DNA of 64,000 nucleotides from Pleomorphomonas sp. PLEO. GTDB lineage: Bacteria; Pseudomonadota; Alphaproteobacteria; Rhizobiales; Pleomorphomonadaceae. The position numbers and the translations under genes are program-made. Below, piece after piece: positions 49,000 to 57,843 of this stretch. A model generated the notes under the pieces. That model had not been told where the DNA came from. It ran no database searches and saw nothing but the letters and a program-made list of their open reading frames with translations. The stretch's first letter is position 1, and each line of letters begins with the position of its first letter. The stretch is from contig NZ_CP166625.1 in NCBI RefSeq assembly GCF_041320595.1, forward strand, positions 1,747,501 to 1,811,500. The letters run 5' to 3'.

Positions 49000-49920
49000 G
49001 TGACGATCATCCTCAGTGACGACGATCTCCAGGGCTATGCCTTGATGGCCGTGGCGATCGGCGCGGTGGAGAAAACCTTCCTGGCCCGCGCGCGTGGCGA
49101 GGCGGTGTCGCCGCCACGCCATCACGTGTCGTTCCCCGGCCGAGGCGATCTGGTGTTCACCGTCGGCGGCGTTCTGGGCGAACGACCGCTCGCCGGCTTT
49201 CGCGTCTACGAGACGTTCGAGGGCGGCGAGCACAGCCAGATCGTCGCCGTCTGGTCGGCGGATGATGCCAAGCTCAAGGGGCTGATCGTTGGCCAGCGGC
49301 TGGGCGCGCTCCGCACCGGCGCCATCGGCGGGCTCGCCATCCGCCACCTCAGTTCGCCGGAGGCCCGCATCGTCGGCGTGTTGGGCAGCGGGCTTCAGGC
49401 GCGTACCCAGCTGGCCGCCGCCGCCGCCGTGCGCCAGATTGCGGCGGCCCGCGTGTATAGCCGCGATGAGGCGCATCGCACCGCCTTCGCGGCGGAGATG
49501 CAGCGGGCGCTGGGCATCGAGGTGACGCCGGTGGCAAGCGCGCAACAGGCGGTGGGCGATGCCGATATCGTTCTCTGCGCCACGTCGAGCCCTCGGCCGG
49601 TGATCTCCGCGTCCGACCTGAAGCCGGGCGCCCATGTCAATACGGTGGGGCCAAAGACCATCGACGCCCACGAGCTGGGGCTCGATATCGCCGGCGCGGC
49701 AAGCCTCATCGCCACCGACTCCCTTGAGCAGACCCGGGCCTACGGGGCGCCCTTCTTCCTGGACGGTTCGGGCCACGAGGGGCGCATGGTGGAGCTGTCC
49801 GACATCGTCGCGGGTAAGCGGCCCGGCCGCGCCTCGGCCGATGACACCACCTTGTTCTGCTCGGTTGGCCTGGCGGGAACCGAGGTGGCGGTCGCAGCGT
49901 CCATCTTCGAGAGCTTGTGA
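49000..49920 (+). CDS. Ornithine cyclodeaminase/mu-crystallin family protein
   Basis: A 306-residue NAD(P)-dependent enzyme. GTG at 49000 follows AAGGGAG by nine bases and gives MTIILSDDDLQGYALM, the usual opening; TTG codons further upstream are less likely. VGVLGSGLQARTQLAAAAAV is the nucleotide-binding motif, with KLKGLIVGQRLGALRTGAIGGLA before it. Members act as ornithine cyclodeaminase, alanine dehydrogenase or imine reductases. No urea or amino-acid operon adjoins, so substrate is open. The stop codon overlaps the start of a palindromic repeat. Confidence 0.87.
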   Translation: MTIILSDDDLQGYALMAVAIGAVEKTFLARARGEAVSPPRHHVSFPGRGDLVFTVGGVLGERPLAGFRVYETFEGGEHSQIVAVWSADDAKLKGLIVGQRLGALRTGAIGGLAIRHLSSPEARIVGVLGSGLQARTQLAAAAAVRQIAAARVYSRDEAHRTAFAAEMQRALGIEVTPVASAQQAVGDADIVLCATSSPRPVISASDLKPGAHVNTVGPKTIDAHELGLDIAGAASLIATDSLEQTRAYGAPFFLDGSGHEGRMVELSDIVAGKRPGRASADDTTLFCSVGLAGTEVAVAASIFESL

Positions 49921-49999
49921 TACCAAGATGCATTGAAAATGCCCCTTGGTATTCTGCTTGCCAATTTCTCATGCCGCTGATGCAAATGAGAAATTGGCA
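49920..49999 (+). repeat. Two-stem extragenic palindrome, copy 2
   Basis: ATACCAAG...CTTGGTAT (stem B) then GCCAATTTCTCAT (49960-49972) with ATGAGAAATTGGC (49986-49998, stem A). It is the reverse complement arrangement of 46787-46867 and about 85% alike. Like copy 1 it begins at the stop codon of the preceding gene. Confidence 0.8.
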
Positions 50000-50028
50000 T
50001 AAGGGACGGACACGCCTCTGGAGGCCCC

Positions 50029-50637
50029 ATGACCGAACGCATTGAAGACAGCGTGATCGGCGTTTACCAGCGCCACGGCGCCGCCTGGGCCGCGCTGCGC
50101 GGCGACCGCCTGACGGAGGGGGCGTGGCTCGATCGTTTCTGTGGCCTTATTCCAGCGGGGGCGGCGGTGCTCGACATCGGTTGCGGCTCCGGCCTGCCCA
50201 TCGCCGGCGACCTGATCCGGCGCGGCTTTGACGTGACGGGGGTGGATGGCACGCCGACCATGCTGGCGCTGTTCCGGCGCAATCTGCCGGCTACCCCGGG
50301 CCATCTTCAGGATATGCGCCACCTTGCCTTGGGCCGGCGCTTTGCGGGTTTGCTGGCGTGGGACAGCTTTTTCCATCTCTCGCCCAACGATCAGCGCTGC
50401 GTGTTCCCCCGCTTTCAAGCCCATGCCGCGCCGGGGGCGGCGCTGATGTTCACCAGCGGCAAGGCCGAAGGGGAGGCGATCGGCGACTTGGAGGGCGAGC
50501 CGCTGTACCACGGCAGCCTCGGCGCCGACGAATATCGCGCCTTGCTGGACGCCGCCGGCTTTGATGTTGTCGATCACATGGCAGACGACCCAAGCTGCGG
50601 TTATCGCACCGTCTGGCTGGCGCGCCAGCGGGGATGA
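50029..50637 (+). CDS. Class I SAM-dependent methyltransferase
   Basis: A 202-residue methyltransferase with motif I VLDIGCGSGLPIAGDLIRRGFDVTGVDGTPTMLALFRRN. The middle LLAWDSFFHLSPNDQRCVFPRFQAHAAPGAALMFTSG is typical of small orphan methyltransferases (Methyltransf_25 type). Acceptor unknown. GAGG is eight bases before the ATG. Confidence 0.87.
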   Translation: MTERIEDSVIGVYQRHGAAWAALRGDRLTEGAWLDRFCGLIPAGAAVLDIGCGSGLPIAGDLIRRGFDVTGVDGTPTMLALFRRNLPATPGHLQDMRHLALGRRFAGLLAWDSFFHLSPNDQRCVFPRFQAHAAPGAALMFTSGKAEGEAIGDLEGEPLYHGSLGADEYRALLDAAGFDVVDHMADDPSCGYRTVWLARQRG

Positions 50638-50725
50638 TCGTCGGCGCGGGTTCGGCGTGGGTGTCGCCGGATGGGACGGGCTGTTCGAGAGGATCGGGCC
50701 CTTGAACCCGATCCCATCTTTAGAG

Positions 50726-50755
50726 CTATCCGGCGAATTCAGGTTCGCCGGATAG
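50726..50755. terminator. Bidirectional terminator hairpin
   Basis: CTATCCGGCGAA-ttcagg-TTCGCCGGATAG, a perfect 12-base stem between the convergent methyltransferase and DUF4142 genes. The CCGGCGAA-TTC core resembles palindromes at 1988 and 63227, so it may belong to the same repeat family. Confidence 0.7.
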
Positions 50756-50769
50756 GGCAGGCCCGGCGA

Positions 50770-51255
50770 TCAGCTCTTGGTCAGCGACTGGGCCGTCTTC
50801 AGATGCCCCTCAAGGCCGGGCAGCGTTTTGGCGGCGAGCTTGGCAACGTCCGTTTTGCCTTCCGCCGCCTTCTCCTTGAACTCGGCGACGTCCTTCTCGT
50901 GGTCCCTCACCATGTACCGGGCGAATTCCCTGTCGAAGGCCGGTCCCGACAGCTTGTTGAGTTTTCTCAATTCCGCGCGGGCCTCCGGCATTATCTTGTC
51001 GGTGACGCGCACTTTCATGGAGGTGGCAACGGTCGCGGCCGCTTCCTTGGCCATGGCATGATCGGTCGCCAAGGTGGTGCCGAACGTCTTGACGCCTTCG
51101 CTGTCGCCCTTCTGGGCGGCCAGCTTGCCAAGGGCGATTTCCGAATTGTCGCCCTGGATGGCATCACGCAGGAAAGCCTTGTCGGCCTTTGCGAAAGCGG
51201 GGCTGGCGATCAGGCAGGCCACGGCTGCGCTGGCGAGTATGGTCCGGTAATTCAT
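50770..51255 (-). CDS. DUF4142 secreted protein
   Basis: A 161-residue periplasmic protein: signal peptide ILASAAVACLIASPAFA and a ferritin-like helical DUF4142 domain (KAFLRDAIQGDNSEIALGKLAAQKGDSEGVKTFGTTLATDHAMAKEAA ... FAYMVRDHEKDV-type segment ARYMVRDHEKDVAEFKEKA). The D-H and D-H-x-K motifs are family standard. Members are linked to stress survival; mechanism unknown. Monocistronic. Confidence 0.87.
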   Translation of the reverse strand: MNYRTILASAAVACLIASPAFAKADKAFLRDAIQGDNSEIALGKLAAQKGDSEGVKTFGTTLATDHAMAKEAAATVATSMKVRVTDKIMPEARAELRKLNKLSGPAFDREFARYMVRDHEKDVAEFKEKAAEGKTDVAKLAAKTLPGLEGHLKTAQSLTKS

Positions 51256-51647
51256 GGGTCACCTTTTGGTTGCTGTCAGCCCCGACGAATAACTGGGCGG
51301 GAGCGGGCAAGTTCCGAAAGGCGGGGGAATTTCGCGTGGGGGGAGGGGCAGCTCAAACAGGAAGTGGCGAATGTAGTGGTGGGCTGAGGACCGGGTGAGA
51401 TTTCGCCTATCAGCAGCGTATGGCAAACATTGGTTGTTGTTTGAACATCAGCTTACGGAATCCCTGCACGCTAAGCTTCTTGTGCGTTCGCCAGTCCTAG
51501 AGCTTATGGCAAAATTGAAGCGTAGAGAGAGGCATGAGTGTTTTGTGCCTAAAGTCTCGCTCCAAAGTTGCTTGTTAATGCTAATATCGCAAGGCGGACG
51601 GCGCTGATTTTCGCACAGGCTGATTCTGCAATTGGGGGGAGTATACT
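51256..51647. other. Intergenic region, left boundary of an AT-richer island
   Basis: The first 150 bases are ordinary GC-rich sequence; from about 51400 composition shifts. A 70-codon frame (51395-51607) has no ribosome-binding site and no recognised family. The island that follows holds the small gene at 51648 and the SbcD/SbcC-like pair. Confidence 0.45.
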
Positions 51648-51944
51648 TTGCCACACAATATCGCCTTGGCTGCTATGAAAAGCGGCGTATGCCTTGAGCT
51701 ACAATATGATGGCTATCCACGCCTAGTGGAGGTTCACGCCGTTGGCGAGACCAAGAAAGGCAGTATCTGCATGCGCGTCTTTCAGGTGGGCGGCGGTAGC
51801 GCCAGCGGCGAGACAGTTGGCTGGAAGCTTATGACTATCGATAAGGCTTCTGCAGCTCATCTCACGGCGACACCGTCGGAAGCACCGCGCCCAGGCTATG
51901 TTCACGGTGACAGCGTCATGGCTGTCATTTATGGTGAACTCTAG
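51648..51944 (+). CDS. Small WYL-like hypothetical protein
   Basis: A 98-residue protein starting at TTG 51648, preceded by GGGGGGAG at six bases; the first ATG (51675) has no such signal. MKSGVCLELQYDGYPRLVEVHAVGETKKGSICMRVFQVGGGSASGETVGWKLMTIDKASAAHL resembles the beta-barrel core of WYL domains (LxxxYDGxxRxVEPHxxGxxxxGxxxLRxxQxxG), without an HTH. WYL domains bind nucleic-acid or nucleotide signals and often control defence genes. It lies 52 bases upstream of the SbcD-like gene. Confidence 0.65.
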   Translation: MPHNIALAAMKSGVCLELQYDGYPRLVEVHAVGETKKGSICMRVFQVGGGSASGETVGWKLMTIDKASAAHLTATPSEAPRPGYVHGDSVMAVIYGEL

Positions 51945-51996
51945 TAGTGCTAAAGTCTAGATCGTCGCGCACCTCCGACCAGTCGACAGCCTTCAC

Positions 51997-53106
51997 ATGA
52001 AGTTAATTCACACGGCCGACTGGCAGCTCGGCAAGCCCTTCGCCCGTTTCGATCCGGAAGTGCGCGCGGCGCTGACAGAGGCGCGTTTCGACTCCATTGA
52101 CGCAATCGGAAAAGCAGCGTCGGAAAACGGCGCTGCGCATGTGCTCGTTGCGGGCGATATTTTCGACACAGATGGACCGTCGGATCGCACCATCGTTCAG
52201 GCTCTTTCGCGAATGCAACGCCAACCCTGCCGTTGGTGGCTACTTCCCGGGAACCACGATTATACGAGAAGCGGTGGTCTCTGGGATCGCGTTCGGGCAA
52301 AGGGCACGTCCAATATCACCGTTGTTGATCAAGCCCTACCTGTCGAAATTGAAAGTGGGACGTGGCTGCTGCCTGCGCCGCTAGTACACCGGCACAATCT
52401 CGAAGATCCGACAACGCTTTTCGATACGATGGCAACTCCGAATGCTGTGCTTAGGATTGGATTGGCTCATGGTTCGATCCGAGGTTTCGGATCGCAGGGC
52501 GAGACGGCTAATCAGATCTCGCCTGACAGGGCACGCACATCGTCGCTCGATTACCTCGCACTCGGTGATTGGCACGGCACATTGAAGATCGATGATCGCA
52601 CTTGGTATTCGGGTACGCCCGAAGCAGACCGGTTCCAGCGGGATGAGCCTGGGCAGGCTCTGTGCGTTAACCTTGAGCCCGGGCTGCCACCGCAAGTGAC
52701 ACCAGTCCGTACCGGTAAATTCCAGTGGATGATCCGAGACTGGCGAGTTGATGACCTCGCCTCTTTTTCAGCGCAGAGCAGGCAACTGCTCAATGCTGTG
52801 GAACCAGCGGGCACACTTCTCCAGCTCACCCTGACCGGTATCGCAGCGCTGAGCGACCGCATCGCAATTCTCTTGAGCCTCGAGCACGAGATTGCTCATC
52901 AGTTGCGCTATCTTGACGTACGTGCCGACGCCTTGGTGGCGCCGCCCAACGATGATGACATCGCGGCTTTGGCTATTGAAGGGATGCTCGGCGATGCGGC
53001 AAGGAAGCTGAACGCGCTGATTGAGGAAGGTGGCGCGAACTCTGCCACCGCGAAGCGCGCACTCGAACGGCTCTTCGTTGAAGTTGGGCGCGGTGAAACC
53101 GCATGA
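51997..53106 (+). CDS. SbcD/Mre11-like metallophosphoesterase
   Basis: A 369-residue nuclease-type protein: HTADWQLGK, VAGDIFDTDG, LLPGNHDYT, AHGSIRGFG and ALGDWHGTLK give the five metal-binding motifs of Mre11/SbcD. The C-terminal cap (about 240-369) is helical and unlike E. coli SbcD. It overlaps the next gene by four bases. With the ATPase it should form an accessory DNA-end-processing complex. GC content and codon use are lower than in neighbouring operons. Confidence 0.87.
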   Translation: MKLIHTADWQLGKPFARFDPEVRAALTEARFDSIDAIGKAASENGAAHVLVAGDIFDTDGPSDRTIVQALSRMQRQPCRWWLLPGNHDYTRSGGLWDRVRAKGTSNITVVDQALPVEIESGTWLLPAPLVHRHNLEDPTTLFDTMATPNAVLRIGLAHGSIRGFGSQGETANQISPDRARTSSLDYLALGDWHGTLKIDDRTWYSGTPEADRFQRDEPGQALCVNLEPGLPPQVTPVRTGKFQWMIRDWRVDDLASFSAQSRQLLNAVEPAGTLLQLTLTGIAALSDRIAILLSLEHEIAHQLRYLDVRADALVAPPNDDDIAALAIEGMLGDAARKLNALIEEGGANSATAKRALERLFVEVGRGETA

Positions 53107-55739
53107 ACCTGCGCATCCGCGACATCACAGTAAACAATTTCCGCAAGTTCAGAGAACCTCTTACGATTCAGGGGCTCTCGGACGGACTAAATATTGTCAT
53201 CGAGGCTAATGAGGCAGGAAAGTCGACGATACTGGAAGCGTTGCGCGCAGTCTTCTTCGTGCGACATTCGACGCGCAACCAACTGGCGAGCTCTTTCGCG
53301 CCCCATGGGGAGAACGTCGCACCCGAGATCGAGGTTGGATTCGAACTAGATGGCGACGCATGGAGCATCAGCAAGCGGTTCTTGAGAAGCCCGTCGATCG
53401 AGGTACGTGGACCTACCGGACGGACGCAGGGCGACGCCGCAGAGGAGTTGCTTCAAGGGCTTCTTGGATTTGAACGCGATACGAGTCGGACTGGTGATGT
53501 CGCTGCTTATGGTGCGCTCGGGCTTCTATGGGTAGCTCAGACTGAGGCACTGAAAGTGGCGGCGCCGGGACAAATCGTTCGTGACGGCGTTCGCTCGACG
53601 CTCGAAGCCGAGGTCGGCTCAATCATGGGCGGCGAGGCATATGAGCGAGTGCGTAGCCGCATTGATGCGGAGTACATTAAATATTGGACTTCTACCGGCC
53701 GCGTGAGTGGCCGGCAAAGCGAGGCGAAGGAACGTGCCGAAGCAGCCGAGACCAAGGCCAGAGATATCCAGGGCCGCCTTGTCGCGCTCGAACAGAACTT
53801 CGGAAATCTTGAATCGTCTCGGACCAGACTAAGATTGCTTGATCAGGAGCTTGCTGATACCCGCGACGTTGAGGCCCGTGCCGAACTCATCCGCACTTTG
53901 GAGATTGCCCGCGCGGCGGCAATGCTGCTCAGCACGCGCCGGGCGGAACATGAGGCGGCGACGGCGATCGTCCGCGGCAAGGAGGATCTTAAGTCCCGCC
54001 ACCAAGCGGCGGCCAAGGCGCTCATTGACGCTGAAGCTGCGCTAACTGAGGCGAAGACACGGCGGATCGCTATCGTCGAAGATATTCAGGCCTGCAAGGT
54101 TGCTGTGGATAGCGCCCGGGAGGCACTGATTCAGGCAAGAGCAAACCGGCAGCAGGCGCGGAAAGCGCTCACAACGGGCGAGGCTCTCGTCGCAGCAAAT
54201 AACCGGGCGGAGTCTGTTCGGGCAGCCCGGGAGAGGCATAAGCGACTGGTTGACCTTGAGGTGTTGTTGGCTGATGCCACTCGCACCTGCGCCTTACTTA
54301 TTCCCACATCCGCTTTCGTGGATCTTGTGGAAATCGATCGATCGCTTGCGCGTGCGCAGGCGGAGCTTGCTGCCGGTTCGACGCGGATCGAACTGAAGGG
54401 ACCTGCCGCTGGCATCACGATAGATGGTGAGCCTATGAGCGTCGGCGAACACACGCTCTTACATGAGACCGTGATTGATCTCGGTAGTGGGGCCGCGCTC
54501 GTTATCAAGCCGCCGACAGTTTCCGGAAGCGCCGAAGCGGAAGTGGCGCGCCTGAAGGCCACGCAGGAAAGTAAGTTCGCCGAGCTGAACGTGGTTAGTC
54601 TCGACGCTGCTCGCGCAAGGAACGATGCCGCACGCGAAGCTGCCGCCGAGGCTCGGTCGTTGCGGATGCAGATCGAGGCGATCACGCAAGCGGATGCGGC
54701 ACTTGAACTTTCTGCCGGCGCAGAATCGCTAAAATTGTTCGTAGCTGGGCTCGAGGAAACGGAGGGAGACGACTCCGGTGGGCTGCCCGACATGGCGGCA
54801 CTCAGACAGGCTGCGGATGCCGCCGAAGTCGCGCTCGCTCGCGCGGAAGGCGTGCAGGAAAGTGCGATAGATGGGCTTCGAGAGCTGGAAGAGCAGGACA
54901 GGCCTTTGGCAGTAGCAGAGGCCGGGGCCGAAAGCGAACTTCAGAATGCACGCCGCCAGCTCGCCGCGATCGAAAGTAGAGCCGACTTTGCCGGACTGAT
55001 AGCGGCCCTCGATAGTGCCCGCAAGGCGGCGGCTGAAGCGACCGTCAATCTGGAGGAGGCCGAGCGTAACGCATCCGCACATGACGCCGCCGACATCGAG
55101 CGACGGATCAGAGCGATCGATGCGCGGAGTTCAGCGGCGGCAGAGACAAAACGCAGATTGGAGACGGACATCGCCCGCCTCGAGGGAACGGTGGATAGCG
55201 AAGGCGGCAAGGGGTTGGCCGAACAGGTGGCGTTCGCTGTTGAAGAGTCCGAAGCTGCACGCAAACATCTCGAACGTGTCACACAAGAGGCCTCGACGCT
55301 GAAGCTGCTTCGCGAAACGTTGGAGGCCGCCCGAATAGAGACGTCGCGTAACTATGTTGGACCGGTCGTGCGGCGGGCGCGGCGGTATATCGAGCGGCTG
55401 CTCCCCGGCTGCGATTTGTCCTTTTCGGACGACTTGGCTCTGGAGAGCGTAGTGCGCGGCGGCGTGGCTGAAGACTGTGTGAGCCTCTCGCACGGGACCC
55501 AAGAGCAACTGGCCGTGCTGACCCGTATCGCGTTCGCCGACATGTTGCTCGATCAGAGGCGGCCGGTGTCGCTCATCCTCGACGATCCACTTGCCTATTC
55601 TGACGACGCACGCCTGGACATTATGATCGATATCATTACCGAAGCCGCAGAGCGAATGCAGGTGATCCTGCTGACCTGCCGGGACCGCGCCTTCCGCCAT
55701 GTCGGTGGCCGGCGGATCATGCTCGGCGGAGGTCGCTGA
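53103..55739 (+). CDS. SbcC/Rad50/YhaN-like AAA ATPase
   Basis: An 878-residue SMC-like ATPase. N-terminal RIRDITVNNFRKFREPLTIQGLSDGLNIVIEANEAGKSTI carries a Walker A (34-42) in which the first Gly is Glu (EANEAGKST). A long coiled coil spans about 200-770, with LSHGTQEQL as ABC signature and VSLILDDPLAYSDDARLD as Walker B/D-loop. No zinc-hook CxxC was seen, as in YhaN-type proteins. Forms a two-gene unit with the nuclease (ATGA overlap). Smaller than SbcC. A role in repair or phage defence is inferred. Confidence 0.87.
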   Translation: MNLRIRDITVNNFRKFREPLTIQGLSDGLNIVIEANEAGKSTILEALRAVFFVRHSTRNQLASSFAPHGENVAPEIEVGFELDGDAWSISKRFLRSPSIEVRGPTGRTQGDAAEELLQGLLGFERDTSRTGDVAAYGALGLLWVAQTEALKVAAPGQIVRDGVRSTLEAEVGSIMGGEAYERVRSRIDAEYIKYWTSTGRVSGRQSEAKERAEAAETKARDIQGRLVALEQNFGNLESSRTRLRLLDQELADTRDVEARAELIRTLEIARAAAMLLSTRRAEHEAATAIVRGKEDLKSRHQAAAKALIDAEAALTEAKTRRIAIVEDIQACKVAVDSAREALIQARANRQQARKALTTGEALVAANNRAESVRAARERHKRLVDLEVLLADATRTCALLIPTSAFVDLVEIDRSLARAQAELAAGSTRIELKGPAAGITIDGEPMSVGEHTLLHETVIDLGSGAALVIKPPTVSGSAEAEVARLKATQESKFAELNVVSLDAARARNDAAREAAAEARSLRMQIEAITQADAALELSAGAESLKLFVAGLEETEGDDSGGLPDMAALRQAADAAEVALARAEGVQESAIDGLRELEEQDRPLAVAEAGAESELQNARRQLAAIESRADFAGLIAALDSARKAAAEATVNLEEAERNASAHDAADIERRIRAIDARSSAAAETKRRLETDIARLEGTVDSEGGKGLAEQVAFAVEESEAARKHLERVTQEASTLKLLRETLEAARIETSRNYVGPVVRRARRYIERLLPGCDLSFSDDLALESVVRGGVAEDCVSLSHGTQEQLAVLTRIAFADMLLDQRRPVSLILDDPLAYSDDARLDIMIDIITEAAERMQVILLTCRDRAFRHVGGRRIMLGGGR

Positions 55740-55939
55740 CCGTGCAGCTCCCTTCTCCCCCCTCTCCCCAAACCCCACCATCACCCAAATGCGGATTCCC
55801 TTTTCGGCTTGATGGGTTAGAGACGGGGGCGTATCGCCGGGCCGGGGCAGCCGGCGCGGCGCCTTTGGCAGCTATCGAGACGGGTTCGATCGACGGGTGA
55901 GGCGTCCCTCCGTTCCGTCGGGGTTTCGGGAACGGCAAC

Positions 55940-56728
55940 ATGATCCTTCGCGGTGAGTATTTTTCGCCCGCGCTCCAGATGGAGACGCGACTTTCTCTGT
56001 TCATCCCCAATGGCCGGGGGCCGGGTGGCAAGTGCGCCGCCGTGTATCTGCTGCATGGCCTGTGCGGCCGGTCCGGCGACTTCCTCGACTACACCACGCT
56101 GGCGACGTTTGCCGCCGAGGGGGATGCCATCCTGATCATGCCGGACGTGGCGCGCAGCTTCTACGCCGACATGCGCTATGGCCCCGACTACTTCACCTAC
56201 GTGGCCGACGAGCTGCCGAGGGTGTGCGCCGACCTGTTCAACATCGACGCCACGCGCGAGCGGACGGGGGTGGTCGGCGCGTCGATGGGCGGGTTCGGCG
56301 CGCTACGCCTGGCGCTGACGCGGCCCGAGCGGTTCGGCTGGTGCGCGGCCTTCTCCTCGCCCTGCCTCAACCTCCGCAAGGATTTCGACCTCAAGGCGCG
56401 CGGCCTGACGGTGGAGGCGCTGAAGGGGATATGGGGCGAGCGGCTGATCAACGATTTCCAGGCCGTGTTGGGGGAGGGCCTCGACTACGACCCCCGGCTG
56501 GACGTGCCGGCCCTGGCGCGCGGCCTTCAGGGAGCGAGCGTCAAGCCGCGCATCCGCACGGCCTGCGGCCTGTCGGACCCGTTCTTCCTCACCGACAACC
56601 GGGGTTTTGCCGCGGAGATGGATACGCTCGGCTTCGATTTCGGCTACGAGGAATGGGAGGGCGGCCACGATTTCACCTTCTTCGGCGCCGCCCTGGACAA
56701 GGCGCTGAAGTGGGGCGCGAGAGCCTGA
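55940..56728 (+). CDS. Esterase (S-formylglutathione hydrolase/esterase D-like)
   Basis: A 262-residue alpha/beta hydrolase: AVYLLHGLCGRSGDF (oxyanion), GVVGASMGGFGALRLAL (nucleophile Ser in GxSxGG), CGLSDPFFLTDN (Asp) and WEGGHDFTFF (His). RSFYADMRYGPDYFTYVADELPRVC is typical of the Esterase_D Pfam. Cytoplasmic; true S-formylglutathione hydrolases have a slightly different active-site loop, so a general esterase is the safer call. Confidence 0.87.
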   Translation: MILRGEYFSPALQMETRLSLFIPNGRGPGGKCAAVYLLHGLCGRSGDFLDYTTLATFAAEGDAILIMPDVARSFYADMRYGPDYFTYVADELPRVCADLFNIDATRERTGVVGASMGGFGALRLALTRPERFGWCAAFSSPCLNLRKDFDLKARGLTVEALKGIWGERLINDFQAVLGEGLDYDPRLDVPALARGLQGASVKPRIRTACGLSDPFFLTDNRGFAAEMDTLGFDFGYEEWEGGHDFTFFGAALDKALKWGARA

Positions 56729-56758
56729 CCCGAAACTCTACTGGGGTGGGCATCCCGG

Positions 56759-56803
56759 GCATCCGCTTGGCCCGAAAAGTCTGCAACTTTTCGGGCGGAT
56801 GCC
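56759..56803. terminator. Hairpin after esterase gene
   Basis: GGCATCCG...CCCGAAAAGT-ctgca-ACTTTTCGGG...CGGATGCC. The inner 10-base stem is perfect and the outer GGCATCCG/CGGATGCC arms also pair. It lies 31 bases after the stop codon and probably ends transcription. Confidence 0.65.
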
Positions 56804-56826
56804 TGAACTTCGATTTCTGCGCTTCC

Positions 56827-56910
56827 GGTGCTCACGGACAGGAAGTCCGCTCCGCTCCGGTTCTCGAACTCATCGCCATCTGCCTCACCCCAGCGAATTT
56901 CGAGCCAGGC
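56827..56910. repeat. Composite intergenic repeat
   Basis: The left part (GGTGCTCACGGACAGGAAGT...) matches 17219-17258; the right part (TTCTCGAACTCATCGCCATC...CCAGCGAATTTCGAGCCAG) matches 34219-34268. The two single-part repeats elsewhere therefore appear joined here. It abuts the AraC fragment at 56920. Confidence 0.65.
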
Positions 56911-56919
56911 TCTGAGGTC

Positions 56920-57085
56920 TCACCCCTCCCCATATCGCTCCGCCATGTACCGCCCCGGCGAAGTCCCCAGCGTTTTGCGGAACATCGTCACGAAGCTCGG
57001 CACGCTTTCGTAGCCGAGGTCGGCGGCGGCTTGTTGGATGGAGGCGCCGGCGGCCAGCCATTGGATGGCCAGAACTCGCGCTCGG
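56920..57085 (-). pseudogene. AraC gene 3'-end fragment
   Basis: About 165 bases match the 3' end of the intact AraC gene at 58676 with only scattered changes (phrases such as CGAAGCTCGGCACGCTTTCG are shared exactly). It encodes WLAAGASIQQAAADLGYESV...FVTMFRKTLGTSPGRYMAERYGEG-stop. It is in the same orientation, 1.76 kb downstream of the intact 3' end, beyond the monooxygenase and ferritin genes. The 5' part is missing. Confidence 0.88.
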
Positions 57086-57194
57086 ACCACCCGATCGCCA
57101 AGGCGCTGATCGACGCGCTAGAAGTTCGCCATTGAGAACACGCATGACCAGCGCGGCGCCGCGGCGCTCCGCCCCACTCCCAAGGAGACAGACG

Positions 57195-57491
57195 ATGACT
57201 GCACCGATCAAGATCGTGGCCATCCTTTCGGCCCGCCCGGGCAAGGCCGCCGAACTCAGGGCCCTGCTCGACACGATGGTGGTCGCCAGCCGGGCCGAAC
57301 CCGGCAACCTGCGCTATGACCTCTGGGTCGATCAGGGCAATGACGCCCGCTTTGTGCTCGATGAACTCTATGTCGATGACGCGGCGGTCGCCGCGCACCG
57401 CGCCACGCCGCATTTCCTGGCCTATCGGGCCACCGTGGGCGACCTTGCCGAGCGGAGTTCCGTGACGCTCAACGGGCTCTCGGTCGCCTGA
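57195..57491 (+). CDS. Putative quinol monooxygenase (ABM domain)
   Basis: A 98-residue dimeric alpha-beta-barrel protein: MTAPIKIVAILSARPGKAAELRALLDTMVVASRAEPGNLRYDLWVDQGNDARFVLDELYVDDAAVAAHRATPHFLAY is a textbook ABM (YgiN-like) domain. AAGGAG lies seven bases before ATG 57195. YgiN-type proteins oxidise quinols without cofactor. It starts just beyond the AraC 3' fragment and ends at a strong terminator. Confidence 0.88.
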   Translation: MTAPIKIVAILSARPGKAAELRALLDTMVVASRAEPGNLRYDLWVDQGNDARFVLDELYVDDAAVAAHRATPHFLAYRATVGDLAERSSVTLNGLSVA

Positions 57492-57636
57492 CGAGAGGTG
57501 ATCGAGCGAAACTGGGGCGGCCAACGCAAAGCCGCTCCCGCTCTTGCCGTGATGGCGCCGCAAGAAGACGCTGGTTCGGGTGAAGGCGCCTCGCCGGGGA
57601 CGCGCCATTAAAGAAATGCCGGCCTGTTGGCCGGCA

Positions 57637-57680
57637 AGAGCACCGTGCGTTCTAACGAACGCACGGTGCTCTAGTTTTTT
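57637..57680 (+). terminator. Rho-independent terminator
   Basis: AGAGCACCGTGCGTTC-taac-GAACGCACGGTGCTCT, a perfect 16-base stem, is followed by AGTTTTTTG. It lies 145 bases after the monooxygenase stop and is the clearest intrinsic terminator in the window. Confidence 0.85.
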
Positions 57681-57697
57681 GTTGTCGCATTGTTTTT

Positions 57698-57727
57698 TTG
57701 CGGAAAACCGGTTTCCACTTTTCCGCA
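57698..57727. repeat. Rhizobial extragenic palindrome
   Basis: TGCGGAAAACCGGTTTCCAC followed by TTTTCCGCA. This GGAAA-ACCGGTTT-CCACTTTTCC pattern is very common between genes in Hyphomicrobiales and supports the taxonomic guess. Confidence 0.7.
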
Positions 57728-57843
57728 CAACGCTCAAGTCTTCACCGAAAGTGTCCGGTCTTGGCCATGCACGGATCGTCCGGCGGTTTCGCGCGCAGTC
57801 AATTCTGGCTCGGTGCGCGCGGTCCACGCCGGGTTGGCTGCCG

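Noticed and set aside
51395..51607. Plus-strand frame of 70 codons before the WYL-like gene
   Set aside because: Non-ATG start without Shine-Dalgarno signal; composition like non-coding DNA.
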